DNA of 64,000 nucleotides from Allopusillimonas ginsengisoli. Its GTDB lineage: Bacteria > Pseudomonadota > Gammaproteobacteria > Burkholderiales > Burkholderiaceae_B. Numbering within the stretch: the stretch's first letter is position 1; each line of letters starts with the position of its first letter. Below are positions 42,217 to 49,925 of this stretch, piece after piece. The stretch spans positions 434,001 to 498,000 of the forward strand of contig NZ_SDQE01000001.1 in assembly GCF_004153455.1 (NCBI RefSeq), given 5' to 3'. The position numbers were made by a program, and so were the translations under genes. The notes beneath the pieces were generated by a model that saw only the letters and a program-made list of their open reading frames with translations, did no database searches and was not told the DNA's origin.

Positions 42217-42602
42217 AACTTTATCTATCCGGCCCAATGACGGGCCTGCAGGATCTGAACTTCCCCGCCTTTCACCGCCACGCTGCCCACCTACGCACCG
42301 GTGGATATGAAGTCGTGAACCCCGCCGAGCTGGTCAAGGATCCTTCCACACGATGGGAAGAGTGCCTAAGGCTGGATATTGCCCAGCTAGTGCAGTGCGA
42401 TGCCGTAGCGATGCTGCCAGGCTGGGAGCAATCACGCGGCGCACGCCTTGAACGCTACATCGCCCTGGAGCTGGGCATGGCCGTAGGCGATGTGACGGCA
42501 TTCCTATTGATGGGCCCACGCGTGCGTACGTCCTATGTGCCACAAACAAACAACCCGGCCACTGCGCGAACAGTGCCGGGTCTTTCAACTGCACAAACTT
42601 AA
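42213..42602 (+). CDS. DUF4406 protein (nucleoside deoxyribosyltransferase-like)
   Basis: A 129-aa protein starting MKLYLSGPMTGLQDLNFPAF, then VVNPAELVKD, CLRLDIAQLVQCDAVAMLPG and SRGARLERYIALELGM. This is the Rossmann-like DUF4406 pattern related to nucleoside 2-deoxyribosyltransferases and common in phages. It may act on nucleotides or their derivatives; activity is unproven. ATG 42213 overlaps the Ref stop (ATGA). Confidence 0.8.
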   Translation: MKLYLSGPMTGLQDLNFPAFHRHAAHLRTGGYEVVNPAELVKDPSTRWEECLRLDIAQLVQCDAVAMLPGWEQSRGARLERYIALELGMAVGDVTAFLLMGPRVRTSYVPQTNNPATARTVPGLSTAQT

Positions 42603-42615
42603 CGGAGATGTGCAC

Positions 42616-43350
42616 ATGAACGAAGCCATGATAAGCCCATCGGGGGCCGTTACGCAAGGGTTTTCCGCCTCGCCGGTACCGACCATGAGCAGCCGTGAAA
42701 TAGCTGATCTGGCAGAGGCCCGACACAACGATGTCGTGTCCACCATAGAGAGGCTATTCAACAAAGGACTTTTACGATCAAGTCGTAAAAGCAGGATAGA
42801 AGCCACTGGGGGGCGCCCCGTCGAGGTGTATGACCTGATTGAGCGGGACGTGTACATCGTCATAGCCGGATATAGCGATGAGGTGCGCGCCCGCATCATT
42901 GATCGCTGGCAGCAGCTGGAGCGTGGTGCCCTGCCCGCCGTTCCCCAATCATTCGCCGATGCGTTACGCCTAGCTGCAGAGCAAGCAGACCAGATTGAGC
43001 GCCAGCAACAAGCCTTACAGGCAGCAGCGCCCAAGGTTGAGTTCGTTGACCGTTATGCCTCAGCGAATGGGAGCCAAGGCTTTCGTCAGGTATGCAAGCT
43101 CCTGAAGGCCAACGAGGCCCGTTTTCGCCTGTTCTTGCTAGACCAGCGCATTGCCTATCGCCTGGACGGAACGCTCACGCCATTCCAGCAGCACATTGAC
43201 GCGGGCCGCTTCGAAGTCAAGACAGGCATAGCCCACGCCAATGACCGTGCGTTCGCCCAGATGCGCTTCACACCGAAGGGCGTGAACTGGGTCGCAGGTG
43301 AGTGGGGCAAATATCTGGCTGCTCAGCAACAAGAGGGGGCGCTGTCATGA
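42616..43350 (+). CDS. Rha/KilA-C type phage antirepressor-like protein
   Basis: A 244-aa two-domain protein. The N-terminal Rha/AntA-type domain (TMSSREIADLAEARHNDVVS; RPVEVYDLIERDVYIVIAGY) is joined through a Gln-rich helix to a C-terminal KilAC/ANT domain (FRQVCKLLKANEARFRLFLL; TPFQQHIDAGRFEV; FTPKGVNWVAGEW). Related proteins act as antirepressors or regulate phage development. ATG 42616 has GGAG upstream. The stop overlaps the next ATG (ATGA). Confidence 0.82.
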   Translation: MNEAMISPSGAVTQGFSASPVPTMSSREIADLAEARHNDVVSTIERLFNKGLLRSSRKSRIEATGGRPVEVYDLIERDVYIVIAGYSDEVRARIIDRWQQLERGALPAVPQSFADALRLAAEQADQIERQQQALQAAAPKVEFVDRYASANGSQGFRQVCKLLKANEARFRLFLLDQRIAYRLDGTLTPFQQHIDAGRFEVKTGIAHANDRAFAQMRFTPKGVNWVAGEWGKYLAAQQQEGALS

Positions 43351-44192
43351 AGCGGCCATCATTTCAGTTCTACCCGTCTGACTGGACCGGCAATAGCAAT
43401 CTTCGACGCTGCACGCATGCAGAAAAAGGCGTTTGGCTTGAGATTCTGTGCCTGATGCATGATCAAGAACAATACGGCGTACTGCGCTGGACGCTTAAGG
43501 AAATGGCGCAGGCCGTAGGTTGCACAGTCAACCTGCTTAAAGGGTTAGTCACCAAAGGGGTGCTGAAAGGTGATGACAAACATCTTTCTGAAGCCTACAT
43601 ATACACACCTCGCAGTGGTCGAAGAGACGGTGAACCCATCACCTTAGTAGACACCCAAGCCGGACCAATTTGGTATTCAAGTCGCATGGTCAAGGATGAA
43701 TATGTCCGCACCATTCGGGGGGAATCCTCACGCTTTGGTGAGGGTAATGATGCTGCATCAAAGAAGGCACCAAAGGACGCACCAAAGCCTTCACCAAAGC
43801 CCCCCTTAGGTGACGGCTCTTCATCTTCTTCTTCATCTTCTTATTCCGTTCCTAACGGAACGGGCGGCTCGCCGCCTGAACAGCCTGTGGATAAATCGCC
43901 CGATCAGATGACCAAAGACGAGCTATGGGCAGTCGGGAAAAGCTTGCTCAAAGAAGCGGGAATGCCCGCTACGCAGTGCGGAAGCTTCGTTGGCAAGCTG
44001 GTCAAGGATCACACCGCCGACATCGTCGTGCAAGCGGTACGCAGCGCCGTACTCGAACGGCCAGCAGATCCAGCCTCGTTCCTCAAAGCCACGTGCCAAC
44101 GCCTAGCGGGCACACGAAACCCGGGAGTTAAACATGGAAATTTTGAGCAGCAAGATTATCGCGAAGGGGTTGCCGCAGATGGGACATTCTGA
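43347..44192 (+). CDS. Phage replication initiator-like protein (DUF1376/O-like)
   Basis: A 281-aa protein. The N-terminal DUF1376-like winged-helix region (FQFYPSDWTGNSNLRRCTHA, GVWLEILCLMHDQEQYG) is typical of phage replication proteins placed before a DnaC-like helicase loader. The middle is a low-complexity linker with an (A)PK repeat and a run of eight serines written as alternating TCT/TCA codons (about 43818-43850). The C-terminal helical region is ~70 residues. It probably marks the origin and recruits the loader encoded next, which overlaps it by 59 bp. Confidence 0.75.
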   Translation: MKRPSFQFYPSDWTGNSNLRRCTHAEKGVWLEILCLMHDQEQYGVLRWTLKEMAQAVGCTVNLLKGLVTKGVLKGDDKHLSEAYIYTPRSGRRDGEPITLVDTQAGPIWYSSRMVKDEYVRTIRGESSRFGEGNDAASKKAPKDAPKPSPKPPLGDGSSSSSSSSYSVPNGTGGSPPEQPVDKSPDQMTKDELWAVGKSLLKEAGMPATQCGSFVGKLVKDHTADIVVQAVRSAVLERPADPASFLKATCQRLAGTRNPGVKHGNFEQQDYREGVAADGTF

Positions 44193-44865
44193 TGTGGCTT
44201 CCGTAGATGCTGCCGCCCTCATCGGTGCCGAGATCAAAAAGGCGCAATATGCGGCCGCTAAGCAACGGAACGAATCCATCGCCCAGGATGTATTCCGCCG
44301 CGCAGCGATTCCGCCCCGCTTTGCAGCTCGAAAGCTAAGCACCTTCAATGCCCATTGCGATTCCGCAGCCGAAGCATTGAACATTGCCCGAAGCTATGCC
44401 AGCGATTTTGATGGGGTGTTGGAAACCGGTAGAAGTTTGATTTTTGTGGGTGGGGTGGGCGCTGGCAAAACCCACCTTGCCACAGGCATTGCTCACTCGG
44501 TGATGGAGCAAGGGTATTGCGCGCTGTTCTCATCCGTGATTGGAGCCGTTCGAAGCGTGAAGGAAACCTATCGGCGCGATAGCAGTAAATCCGAGAGCGA
44601 TGCCATCCTGGCTTTGATCAAGCCTGACTTGCTGATTCTGGACGAAGTGGGCGTCCAGTTCGGCAGCGATGCTGAGAAATTGATCTTGTTCGAAATCATC
44701 AACGGCCGGTACGAGCATATGCGCCCTACCATCGTCATCAGCAACTTGGCTCTCGCTGGCCTGAAAGAATACCTAGGCGAACGAATCATAGACCGCCTAC
44801 GCGAAGGAGGTGGCAAACAGGTTGTATTCGACTGGCCAAGCTACCGGTTGCGGAGGCCATCATGA
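44134..44865 (+). CDS. DnaC-like helicase loader (AAA+ ATPase)
   Basis: A 243-aa DnaC/IstB-type ATPase. Walker A GGVGAGKTH lies at about residues 106-114, Walker B LLILDEVG at 166-173, and a sensor region follows (PTIVISNLALAGLKEYLGER, IIDRLREGG). It loads the host replicative helicase onto the phage origin in partnership with the upstream replication protein. It is part of the rightward early operon; the stop overlaps the next start (ATGA). Confidence 0.9.
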   Translation: MEILSSKIIAKGLPQMGHSDVASVDAAALIGAEIKKAQYAAAKQRNESIAQDVFRRAAIPPRFAARKLSTFNAHCDSAAEALNIARSYASDFDGVLETGRSLIFVGGVGAGKTHLATGIAHSVMEQGYCALFSSVIGAVRSVKETYRRDSSKSESDAILALIKPDLLILDEVGVQFGSDAEKLILFEIINGRYEHMRPTIVISNLALAGLKEYLGERIIDRLREGGGKQVVFDWPSYRLRRPS

Positions 44866-45098
44866 CTGTTCAATGCGTCGATTGCAGTCATTTCCATCTT
44901 CGGGAAGCCAAAGGTATGGCGTACCAAGGTTTCGGTCATTGCGGGCTGCTTAATTCGGGGGCGACATTCTTGGTGGCACGCTATGACCGCAACTGTGCCG
45001 GCTTCGAGCCATCACCACCCATCGTTGCCCAGGATCGCCGCGGCTGGATTGAAAGCCAGCGACAGCAGCTACGCGAACAGGTGATGCGACATGCGTAA
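44862..45098 (+). CDS. Small Cys-containing phage protein (78 aa)
   Basis: Four cysteines arranged as CVDCSHF, CGLLNSG and CAGFEPS, with conserved histidines, suggest a small zinc ribbon. It is similar in pattern to unnamed proteins beside DnaC-like loaders in other prophages. It is coupled upstream (ATGA) and overlaps the DUF1064 gene by 8 bp. The function is unknown. Confidence 0.65.
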   Translation: MTVQCVDCSHFHLREAKGMAYQGFGHCGLLNSGATFLVARYDRNCAGFEPSPPIVAQDRRGWIESQRQQLREQVMRHA

Positions 45099-45465
45099 GT
45101 ACCCTGCCACTTCGATGCAACGCCTGCAGGCGCTTGGCCGACTCAAAGCGGGGGCGATGAACAAAACCGAAGCCGCCTACTGCCGCTTGCTCGAGCAGCG
45201 CCGGCACATTGGCGAGATCCTGTGGTTTCGCTTCGAGGGCATCAAACTGCGCCTGGCAGACAACACCTTTCTGACCGTGGACTTCTCCATCATGCGCGCT
45301 GACAAAGTGATCGAGATGGTGGACGTAAAGGGCAGCAAGGCCATTTTCGCGGATGACGCCCGGGCAAAGATGAAGATCGCCGCCGATCAGTATCCGTTCA
45401 TTTTCAAAGCCGTCTACCCCAAAGCAAAGCGCGACGGGGGCGGATGGGATGTAGAGGAATTCTAG
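45091..45465 (+). CDS. DUF1064 family phage nuclease-like protein
   Basis: A 124-aa protein with the DUF1064 layout: a basic N-terminus (NKTEAAYCRLLEQRRHIGEI) and an endonuclease-like core IKLRLADNTFLTVDFSIMRA, MVDVKGSKAIFADDARAKMK with a D-x-n-x-V-x-K pattern reminiscent of restriction-type (PDDEXK) folds. It may process recombination or replication intermediates. It is part of the rightward early operon. Confidence 0.8.
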   Translation: MRKYPATSMQRLQALGRLKAGAMNKTEAAYCRLLEQRRHIGEILWFRFEGIKLRLADNTFLTVDFSIMRADKVIEMVDVKGSKAIFADDARAKMKIAADQYPFIFKAVYPKAKRDGGGWDVEEF

Positions 45466-45482
45466 GTGTGATGGAGAAAGCA

Positions 45483-45875
45483 ATGGACACAGCAGCAACA
45501 CCCTATGAAGCATACTCAGGCGCGTTCTGGGAAGAAACCACCGGGCAGAATCCGAAGATGGAAGCACCCAACGCGAAAGAAGCGAAGCAAAGATGCAACC
45601 GTACGCTAGATATCGAACCCGTTAAATTCATTTGCCGGTGCTGGCGATGCAGAGCAAGCGGTGTTGCAGTTTCGGATATGGGGCCACTAGACCGCGCCTT
45701 GGCGCGCAATATCCTGCGTATGAATTCAGACCAGCAGGAACGGTGGCTTACGCATTGGGCCGCCAATCCCAATCACGGTGAGCTAGGCAAAGCCAAGCTA
45801 CTTGCCTGGATGGCTATAGAGGGAGGCGAGAACCGCCCTGAGCCAGTATATTTTGCGAGGGAAGTCCTATGGTAG
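45483..45875 (+). CDS. Hypothetical phage protein (130 aa)
   Basis: Unrecognised. A central Cys cluster (FICRCWRCRASG) may bind zinc; the rest is helical (RALARNILRMNSDQQERWLT, GELGKAKLLAWMAIEGGENR). ATG 45483 was preferred because GGAG lies seven bases upstream; ATG 45471 is an alternative. Its end overlaps the next gene by 7 bp. Confidence 0.55.
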   Translation: MDTAATPYEAYSGAFWEETTGQNPKMEAPNAKEAKQRCNRTLDIEPVKFICRCWRCRASGVAVSDMGPLDRALARNILRMNSDQQERWLTHWAANPNHGELGKAKLLAWMAIEGGENRPEPVYFAREVLW

Positions 45876-46498
45876 AGCGGCCACCGTTTCGTCACGCGGT
45901 CGAAGCTTTGACGTATCTTTTCAATCCTGAAAGGACTACTTGTGATCGCCCTCCGGCGGCGCGCCTGGCCGACAAGCGCCGCAGCGAGCCGGGTATTATG
46001 TCTGGCCTTGACGGTGCGGCCACGGCGGCAAGCGCTACCGCGATGATCAAAGGTAGGCTCACACCATTGCAAATGGCTATCCTAACGTGCCGCTATGCAC
46101 CAGTCAGGCTACGTTGCAACTGCAAGTCCGATTGTTGTTCAGGTTGGCGCACCAACCCAGCATGGCGAGAGGCAGTGAGCTATGTTGCCTTTGATGCGAT
46201 ATATCAGGCAACGATGGGAGAAGGAGCTAACCATCGATTCGCATCCGCCGTTCTGCTTCGTGAATATGGAAAGCAGAAAATCGCGCTTACCGACTTGGGT
46301 GCTGACCTTGGCATGTCTCTAGGCACTTGTACCAATCAGCGACGAAGGTTATTGGACTGGCTCTTGCGACCGAAGGGGCAGTCTGACAAAAAAAATAAGA
46401 ATGATTCGTTGGCGCGCTCTGCTTTACCCTTGGGTAAAGAGCCTATTGCTTTCGCAGCCGCCGAGGAAGCGCTGCGGCTGGGTGGGTTTATAGAGTGA
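45869..46498 (+). CDS. Candidate late-gene regulator (antiterminator-Q position)
   Basis: A 209-aa protein. I recall relatives in Burkholderiales prophages (PFRHAVEALTYLFNPER start; CRYAPVRLRCNCKSDCCSG Cys cluster; C-terminal helix-turn-helix IALTDLGADLGMSLGTCTNQ). It has four cysteines in a zinc-like cluster and a DNA-binding C-terminus. It is the last early gene, before a stretch with an inverted repeat and three terminator-like hairpins, then late genes. That is the place of lambda Q. Function is inferred from position only. Confidence 0.55.
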   Translation: MVERPPFRHAVEALTYLFNPERTTCDRPPAARLADKRRSEPGIMSGLDGAATAASATAMIKGRLTPLQMAILTCRYAPVRLRCNCKSDCCSGWRTNPAWREAVSYVAFDAIYQATMGEGANHRFASAVLLREYGKQKIALTDLGADLGMSLGTCTNQRRRLLDWLLRPKGQSDKKNKNDSLARSALPLGKEPIAFAAAEEALRLGGFIE

Positions 46499-46547
46499 CT
46501 CGAACAACGATTCTTGACCGCGTGAAAAAACACTGTCAAAATGCATA

Positions 46548-46570
46548 GCAATTACCACGTTGGTAATTGC
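46548..46570. promoter_or_regulatory. Perfect 10-bp inverted repeat after the late-regulator gene
   Basis: GCAATTACCA (46548-46557) and TGGTAATTGC (46561-46570) are exact complements with a 3-base CGT spacer. The site is AT-rich and has no T tract, so it looks like a protein-binding site rather than a terminator. Confidence 0.55.
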
Positions 46571-46578
46571 GCCTACAG

Positions 46579-46609
46579 AAACCCGCCCATCGAAAGAGAG
46601 GCGGGTTTT
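46579..46609 (+). terminator. Terminator between convergent genes
   Basis: AAACCCGCC (46579-46587) pairs with GGCGGGTTT (46600-46608), 12-base loop, then TTA. It follows the late-regulator gene and also lies 13 bp past the end of the convergent 83-aa gene, so it may serve both. Confidence 0.65.
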
Positions 46610-46621
46610 ATGTTCTGACCT

Positions 46622-46873
46622 TCAGTTCCATCTGCCGTCCGCTTTCGCGTGGGCGATGAAGGCTTCGATGGTTTTAGATGGTACATCCTTACGTAACAAT
46701 CGCTCAAGTACGGCAAGGCGCCGCGAATCATCCTCCAGGTCAGCATAAGGAACCGGCACAGGAACGTCTTCGTATCCGAGTACGCTGTATTCTTTTTTGT
46801 CGTCCTGCGCAGTGATTCGCAATCTATGTTGCTGATCATCGTCAAGTATTTTGTCTATCTCATTATTATCCAT
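46622..46873 (-). CDS. Hypothetical phage protein (83 aa), leftward
   Basis: Unrecognised acidic protein (MDNNEIDKILDDDQQHRLRI; LAVLERLLRKDVPSKTIEAF). ATG 46873 has GAGGA eight bases upstream; the longer frame is not supported. It is encoded on the opposite strand between the last early gene and the late genes, so it is probably expressed on its own, perhaps in the lysogen. Confidence 0.55.
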   Translation of the reverse strand: MDNNEIDKILDDDQQHRLRITAQDDKKEYSVLGYEDVPVPVPYADLEDDSRRLAVLERLLRKDVPSKTIEAFIAHAKADGRWN

Positions 46874-46943
46874 ATCGTTTTCCTCTACGTGGTGGTGTAG
46901 GCTTAATAAGATAACACCTAACTGACAGACGTTCTCACCCTTG

Positions 46944-46963
46944 GCCTCTAGCAAGAGGCTTTT
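46944..46963 (+). terminator. Rightward terminator, first of a tandem pair (tR'-like)
   Basis: GCCTCT (46944-46949) pairs with AGAGGC (46954-46959) around AGCA, followed by TTTT. It lies upstream of the late genes. Confidence 0.6.
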
Positions 46964-46965
46964 CA

Positions 46966-47008
46966 CGCCCCGCTTGAATCTCACGGTTCGGCGGGGCGTT
47001 CGTTTTGG
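46966..47008 (+). terminator. Rightward hairpin, second of a tandem pair
   Basis: CGCCCCGC (46966-46973) pairs with GCGGGGCG (46991-46998), then TTCGTTTT. Two successive terminators ahead of late genes are what a Q-type antiterminator would need to override. Confidence 0.55.
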
Positions 47009-47016
47009 AGTAACGA

Positions 47017-47139
47017 ATGATTGCTTTCCTCATCGGCTTTGTCACTGGCGCTGGCCTGGCTGAGATCTCTTGCCAGTACGTGGCTGGTTTCAGCCTGGCC
47101 CGTGAAGTATGGAATGCGGTCGTTCGCACGGTACGTTGA
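47017..47139 (+). CDS. Small phage membrane protein (40 aa)
   Basis: The frame MIAFLIGFVTGAGLAEISCQ then YVAGFSLAREVWNAVVRTVR encodes one hydrophobic helix. The ATG at 47017 has GGAG seven bases upstream, and the stop overlaps the HNH start (TGATG). It is the first late gene; a tiny holin-like role is possible but unsupported. Confidence 0.55.
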   Translation: MIAFLIGFVTGAGLAEISCQYVAGFSLAREVWNAVVRTVR

Positions 47140-47465
47140 TGGCCCGGTTAAGGATGCTCAAGCCCACGCTGCCAATGGTCAGCACGATCAGCACGGCCAA
47201 GGTGGCGCCATCAACACGCATGACCGGTCGCAAGCTGCAAGACAGACGGCTTCGCATATGGTCGGCCAGTCCGTACTGTGCGGGCTGCGGTCGGCTCACC
47301 CTCTTTCCCAATGGCTTTGAGCTTGATCACAAGGTAGCGCTCTTTGAGGGTGGGCCTGACACCGACGGAAACTGTCAGATCCTGTGTGTGTACATCGATG
47401 ACTCAGACCGCAAGGCTGGATGCCACGTGGACAAGACCGCACAGGATTTGGGGTTCAAGAGGTAA
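47139..47465 (+). CDS. HNH endonuclease
   Basis: A 108-aa HNH nuclease. The zinc/HNH core is clear: PYCAGCGRLTLFPNGFELDH, KVALFEGGPDTDGNCQILC and a distal Cys/His (AGCHVDK). HNH proteins next to terminase genes are needed with TerL and TerS for cos cleavage in HK97-like phages, and this one precedes both. It begins by TGATG overlap with the small membrane protein; the N-terminus is basic. Confidence 0.85.
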   Translation: MARLRMLKPTLPMVSTISTAKVAPSTRMTGRKLQDRRLRIWSASPYCAGCGRLTLFPNGFELDHKVALFEGGPDTDGNCQILCVYIDDSDRKAGCHVDKTAQDLGFKR

Positions 47466-47467
47466 GG

Positions 47468-47629
47468 ATGGCCAGGCAGGTGATCGTAATCAAGCTGCGC
47501 GTGGCGTGGTGGTTCCGCTGGTACCTGTTTGGTGTTCTGACCATGGCGCAGCTGACAGGCTTGCAGCCAGACCCGCAGCGCGTGGGCCGATGGCTGGCCA
47601 GAGCGGTGAGCATCAAGGTGCTGCGCTGA
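47468..47629 (+). CDS. Small basic phage protein (53 aa)
   Basis: Unrecognised but patterned: IVIKLRVAWWFRWYLFGVLT, MAQLTGLQPDPQRVGRWLAR. It has an amphipathic/hydrophobic N-terminal half and a basic C-terminus. Similar short proteins lie between HNH and terminase genes in related prophages. It starts two bases after the HNH stop, with a weak AAGG ribosome site. Confidence 0.55.
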   Translation: MARQVIVIKLRVAWWFRWYLFGVLTMAQLTGLQPDPQRVGRWLARAVSIKVLR

Positions 47630-47737
47630 CCCCCGGGGGGGGCATGAAAAGTTCAGGGCCGCGCGGGCTTGGAAACCGCACCCCCTCTCACGCGTAGATT
47701 TTTTCCCCTTCATGAACTTTGTTAACCGAGGTTGTTA
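47630..47737 (+). other. GC-rich spacer before terminase genes, candidate cos region
   Basis: After five C's and eight G's (47630-47642), a GC-rich stretch with GGGCCGCGCGGGC and a CCCCCTCTC tract runs to the terminase start. Its position between HNH and the small terminase matches known cos regions of HK97-like phages. The cut site itself cannot be seen from one sequence. Confidence 0.35.
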
Positions 47738-48238
47738 ATGGCATTAACCGACAAAAAGCGCCGATTCGTCGCTGCGTTGCAGTCGGGGCTGTCTGGCGCA
47801 AAGGCCGCAATACAAGCGGGTTATAGCGAAAACGGCGCAGCACAGGCAGCGGCCCGGCTCAAGAAAGATCCGGACGTGATGGCTGCGCTTGCTCGCAACG
47901 TTAAGGTTAACAACGTTAACAACAAGGAGTCAGGGGCAACTGACGCCAGTGCCAACGATACTGACGCTGGCAACGAAGGCCAGAATCTTGGCGCCATTGG
48001 GCTATCCGCACTTGGGCTGACGTCTGACCCGAAGAAAGTCTTGGTCGCGATCATGAACGACCAGCTCGAGGATCCTAAGCTGCGCCTGGACGCCGCCAAA
48101 GCGCTGATGCCCTTCACGCATCCCAAGGTGGCGGATCAGGGAAAGAAAGATGCAAGAGCAGATGCCGCCAAGAAGGCGGGTGCAGGAAGGTTTGCGCCAC
48201 CTCCCCCGCCGCTTCGGATGATTCCTGGCGGGAAGTAA
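47738..48238 (+). CDS. Terminase small subunit
   Basis: A 166-aa DNA-recognition subunit. The N-terminal helix-turn-helix of the terminase_2/P27-like type is clear (LTDKKRRFVAALQSGLSGAK, AAIQAGYSENGAAQAAARLK). A middle stretch is Asn/Thr/Asp-rich, and a helical region follows (DPKKVLVAIMNDQLEDPKLR). It binds cos/pac and the large subunit. ATG 47738 was chosen for the family start MALTDKK. It lies 3 bp before the large subunit gene. Confidence 0.88.
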   Translation: MALTDKKRRFVAALQSGLSGAKAAIQAGYSENGAAQAAARLKKDPDVMAALARNVKVNNVNNKESGATDASANDTDAGNEGQNLGAIGLSALGLTSDPKKVLVAIMNDQLEDPKLRLDAAKALMPFTHPKVADQGKKDARADAAKKAGAGRFAPPPPPLRMIPGGK

Positions 48239-48241
48239 CCC

Positions 48242-49918
48242 ATGGAATGGACTACTGCTTGTCCAGATTGGGCTGATCGGCTCAAAGCGGGGCAATCCAT
48301 CATTCCTGCGCCGATCTTTCCGGTGCAGGGTGAGTACGCGCTTGGCATCTTCAAGCAGCTCCGGGTGGTCGACCTGCCAGGCAAGCCGACCTTCGGCGAG
48401 TGCTGCGACGAATGGGTGTTCGACTTCGTCAAGGCGATCTTCGGTGCTTATGACGCCGACACCGGAAACCAGTTGATCCGAGAGTTCTTTCTGCTCATCA
48501 GCAAAAAGAACACTAAATCGACCATCGCAGCCGGCATCATGGTCACTGCGCTCATCATCTGCTGGCGAGAGGAAGAGGAACACTTGATTCTGGCACCCAC
48601 TAAGGAGGTAGCCGATAACAGTTTTAAGCCTGCTGCTGGAATGATCCGCGCCGACGATGAGCTCTCGGACATGTTCCACATTCAGGACTACACCCGCACG
48701 ATCACTCACCGAGTCACACGCGCCTCGCTCAAGGTCGTGGCCGCAGACACTGACACCGTATCGGGCAAGAAGTCCGGTCGCATCCTGGTCGATGAGCTTT
48801 GGGTGTTTGGCAAGAAGGCGAATGCGGCTGCGATGTTCCTGGAGGCTACCGGCGGTCAGATATCGCGCAATGAGGGATGGGTCATCTATCTGTCCACGCA
48901 AAGCGATGAACCTCCGGCTGGCGTGTTCAAAGAGAAGCTTGACTACTACCGGGACGTGCGCGACGGCAATATTCATGATCCTCGTTCGCTGCCGGTGCTC
49001 TATGAGTTTCCAGAGGACATGGTCAAGTCCAAAGCCTACATGGAGCCGGTCAACTTCCATATTACTAACCCCAATATGGGACGCTCGGTCAGTTCGGAAT
49101 GGCTGGAGGACCAGCTGCGCAAGCATCGAGCCAAAACGGATGGCTCGTTCCAGCAGTTCCTGGCCAAGCATCTGAACATCGAAATCGGCATGAACCTGCG
49201 CAGCGACCGCTGGGCCGGCGCCGACCACTGGGAGCCTCAGGGGCAGCGCGGCCTGACGCTGGAAGAACTGCTGGATCGTTCGGAGGTTGTCACTGCCGGG
49301 GTTGACGGGGGCGGCCTGGATGACTTGCTGGGTGCGGGCGTCATTGGTCGAGAGAAAGATACGGGCAACTGGCTTCATTGGGGCCGCGCTTGGGCCCACC
49401 CTTCAGTGCTTGAGCGCCGCAAAGAAACTGCGCCTCGCTTGCTGGACTTTTCCAATGACGGGGACCTGGTGATGGTAGAGCGCATCGGCGACGACGTGCG
49501 CGAGCTGGCCAGCATCCTTAAACAGATCTATGACCGTGGCCTGTTCCCGGAAAAGAACGCGATTGGTCTGGACCAGATTGGCATTAGCTTTGAAGAGGCA
49601 TTTGCTGACGCAGAGATCCCGGATGAGCTGCTCGTTGGTATCAGCCAAGGGTACAAGCTTGGCGGGACGATCAAGACCGTAGAGCGAAAGATGGCCGAGG
49701 GCACCTTTATACACTGCGCGCAGCCACTGATGGCCTGGTGTGTAGGTAATGCCCGGATTGAGCAACGTGCGAACTCAATCCTTATCACCAAGCAAGCAAG
49801 TGGCACAGCAAAAATCGATCCAGTGATGGCCATGTTGGACGCATCGCAACTTATGGCATTGAATCCTGAGGCATCCGGTCACTCGGTCTACGAGACGCGC
49901 GGAATCCGATTCATTTAG
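48242..49918 (+). CDS. Terminase large subunit (HK97 type)
   Basis: A 558-aa packaging motor. The ATPase domain has a Walker-A-like ISKKNTKST (about residues 86-94) and Walker B ILVDELW (181-187). The C-terminal RNase-H-like nuclease domain carries acidic residues in VVTAGVDGGGLDD and IGLDQIGIS. It drives DNA into the prohead and cuts it at cos with the small subunit and HNH protein. It is followed 7 bp later by the portal gene. Confidence 0.95.
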   Translation: MEWTTACPDWADRLKAGQSIIPAPIFPVQGEYALGIFKQLRVVDLPGKPTFGECCDEWVFDFVKAIFGAYDADTGNQLIREFFLLISKKNTKSTIAAGIMVTALIICWREEEEHLILAPTKEVADNSFKPAAGMIRADDELSDMFHIQDYTRTITHRVTRASLKVVAADTDTVSGKKSGRILVDELWVFGKKANAAAMFLEATGGQISRNEGWVIYLSTQSDEPPAGVFKEKLDYYRDVRDGNIHDPRSLPVLYEFPEDMVKSKAYMEPVNFHITNPNMGRSVSSEWLEDQLRKHRAKTDGSFQQFLAKHLNIEIGMNLRSDRWAGADHWEPQGQRGLTLEELLDRSEVVTAGVDGGGLDDLLGAGVIGREKDTGNWLHWGRAWAHPSVLERRKETAPRLLDFSNDGDLVMVERIGDDVRELASILKQIYDRGLFPEKNAIGLDQIGISFEEAFADAEIPDELLVGISQGYKLGGTIKTVERKMAEGTFIHCAQPLMAWCVGNARIEQRANSILITKQASGTAKIDPVMAMLDASQLMALNPEASGHSVYETRGIRFI

Positions 49919-49925
49919 GGCGACT

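Noticed and set aside
43810-43860. TCT/TCA repeat as a possible phase-variation tract
   Set aside because: The repeat unit is three or six bases, so slippage changes only serine number and not frame; it is a linker in the replication protein.
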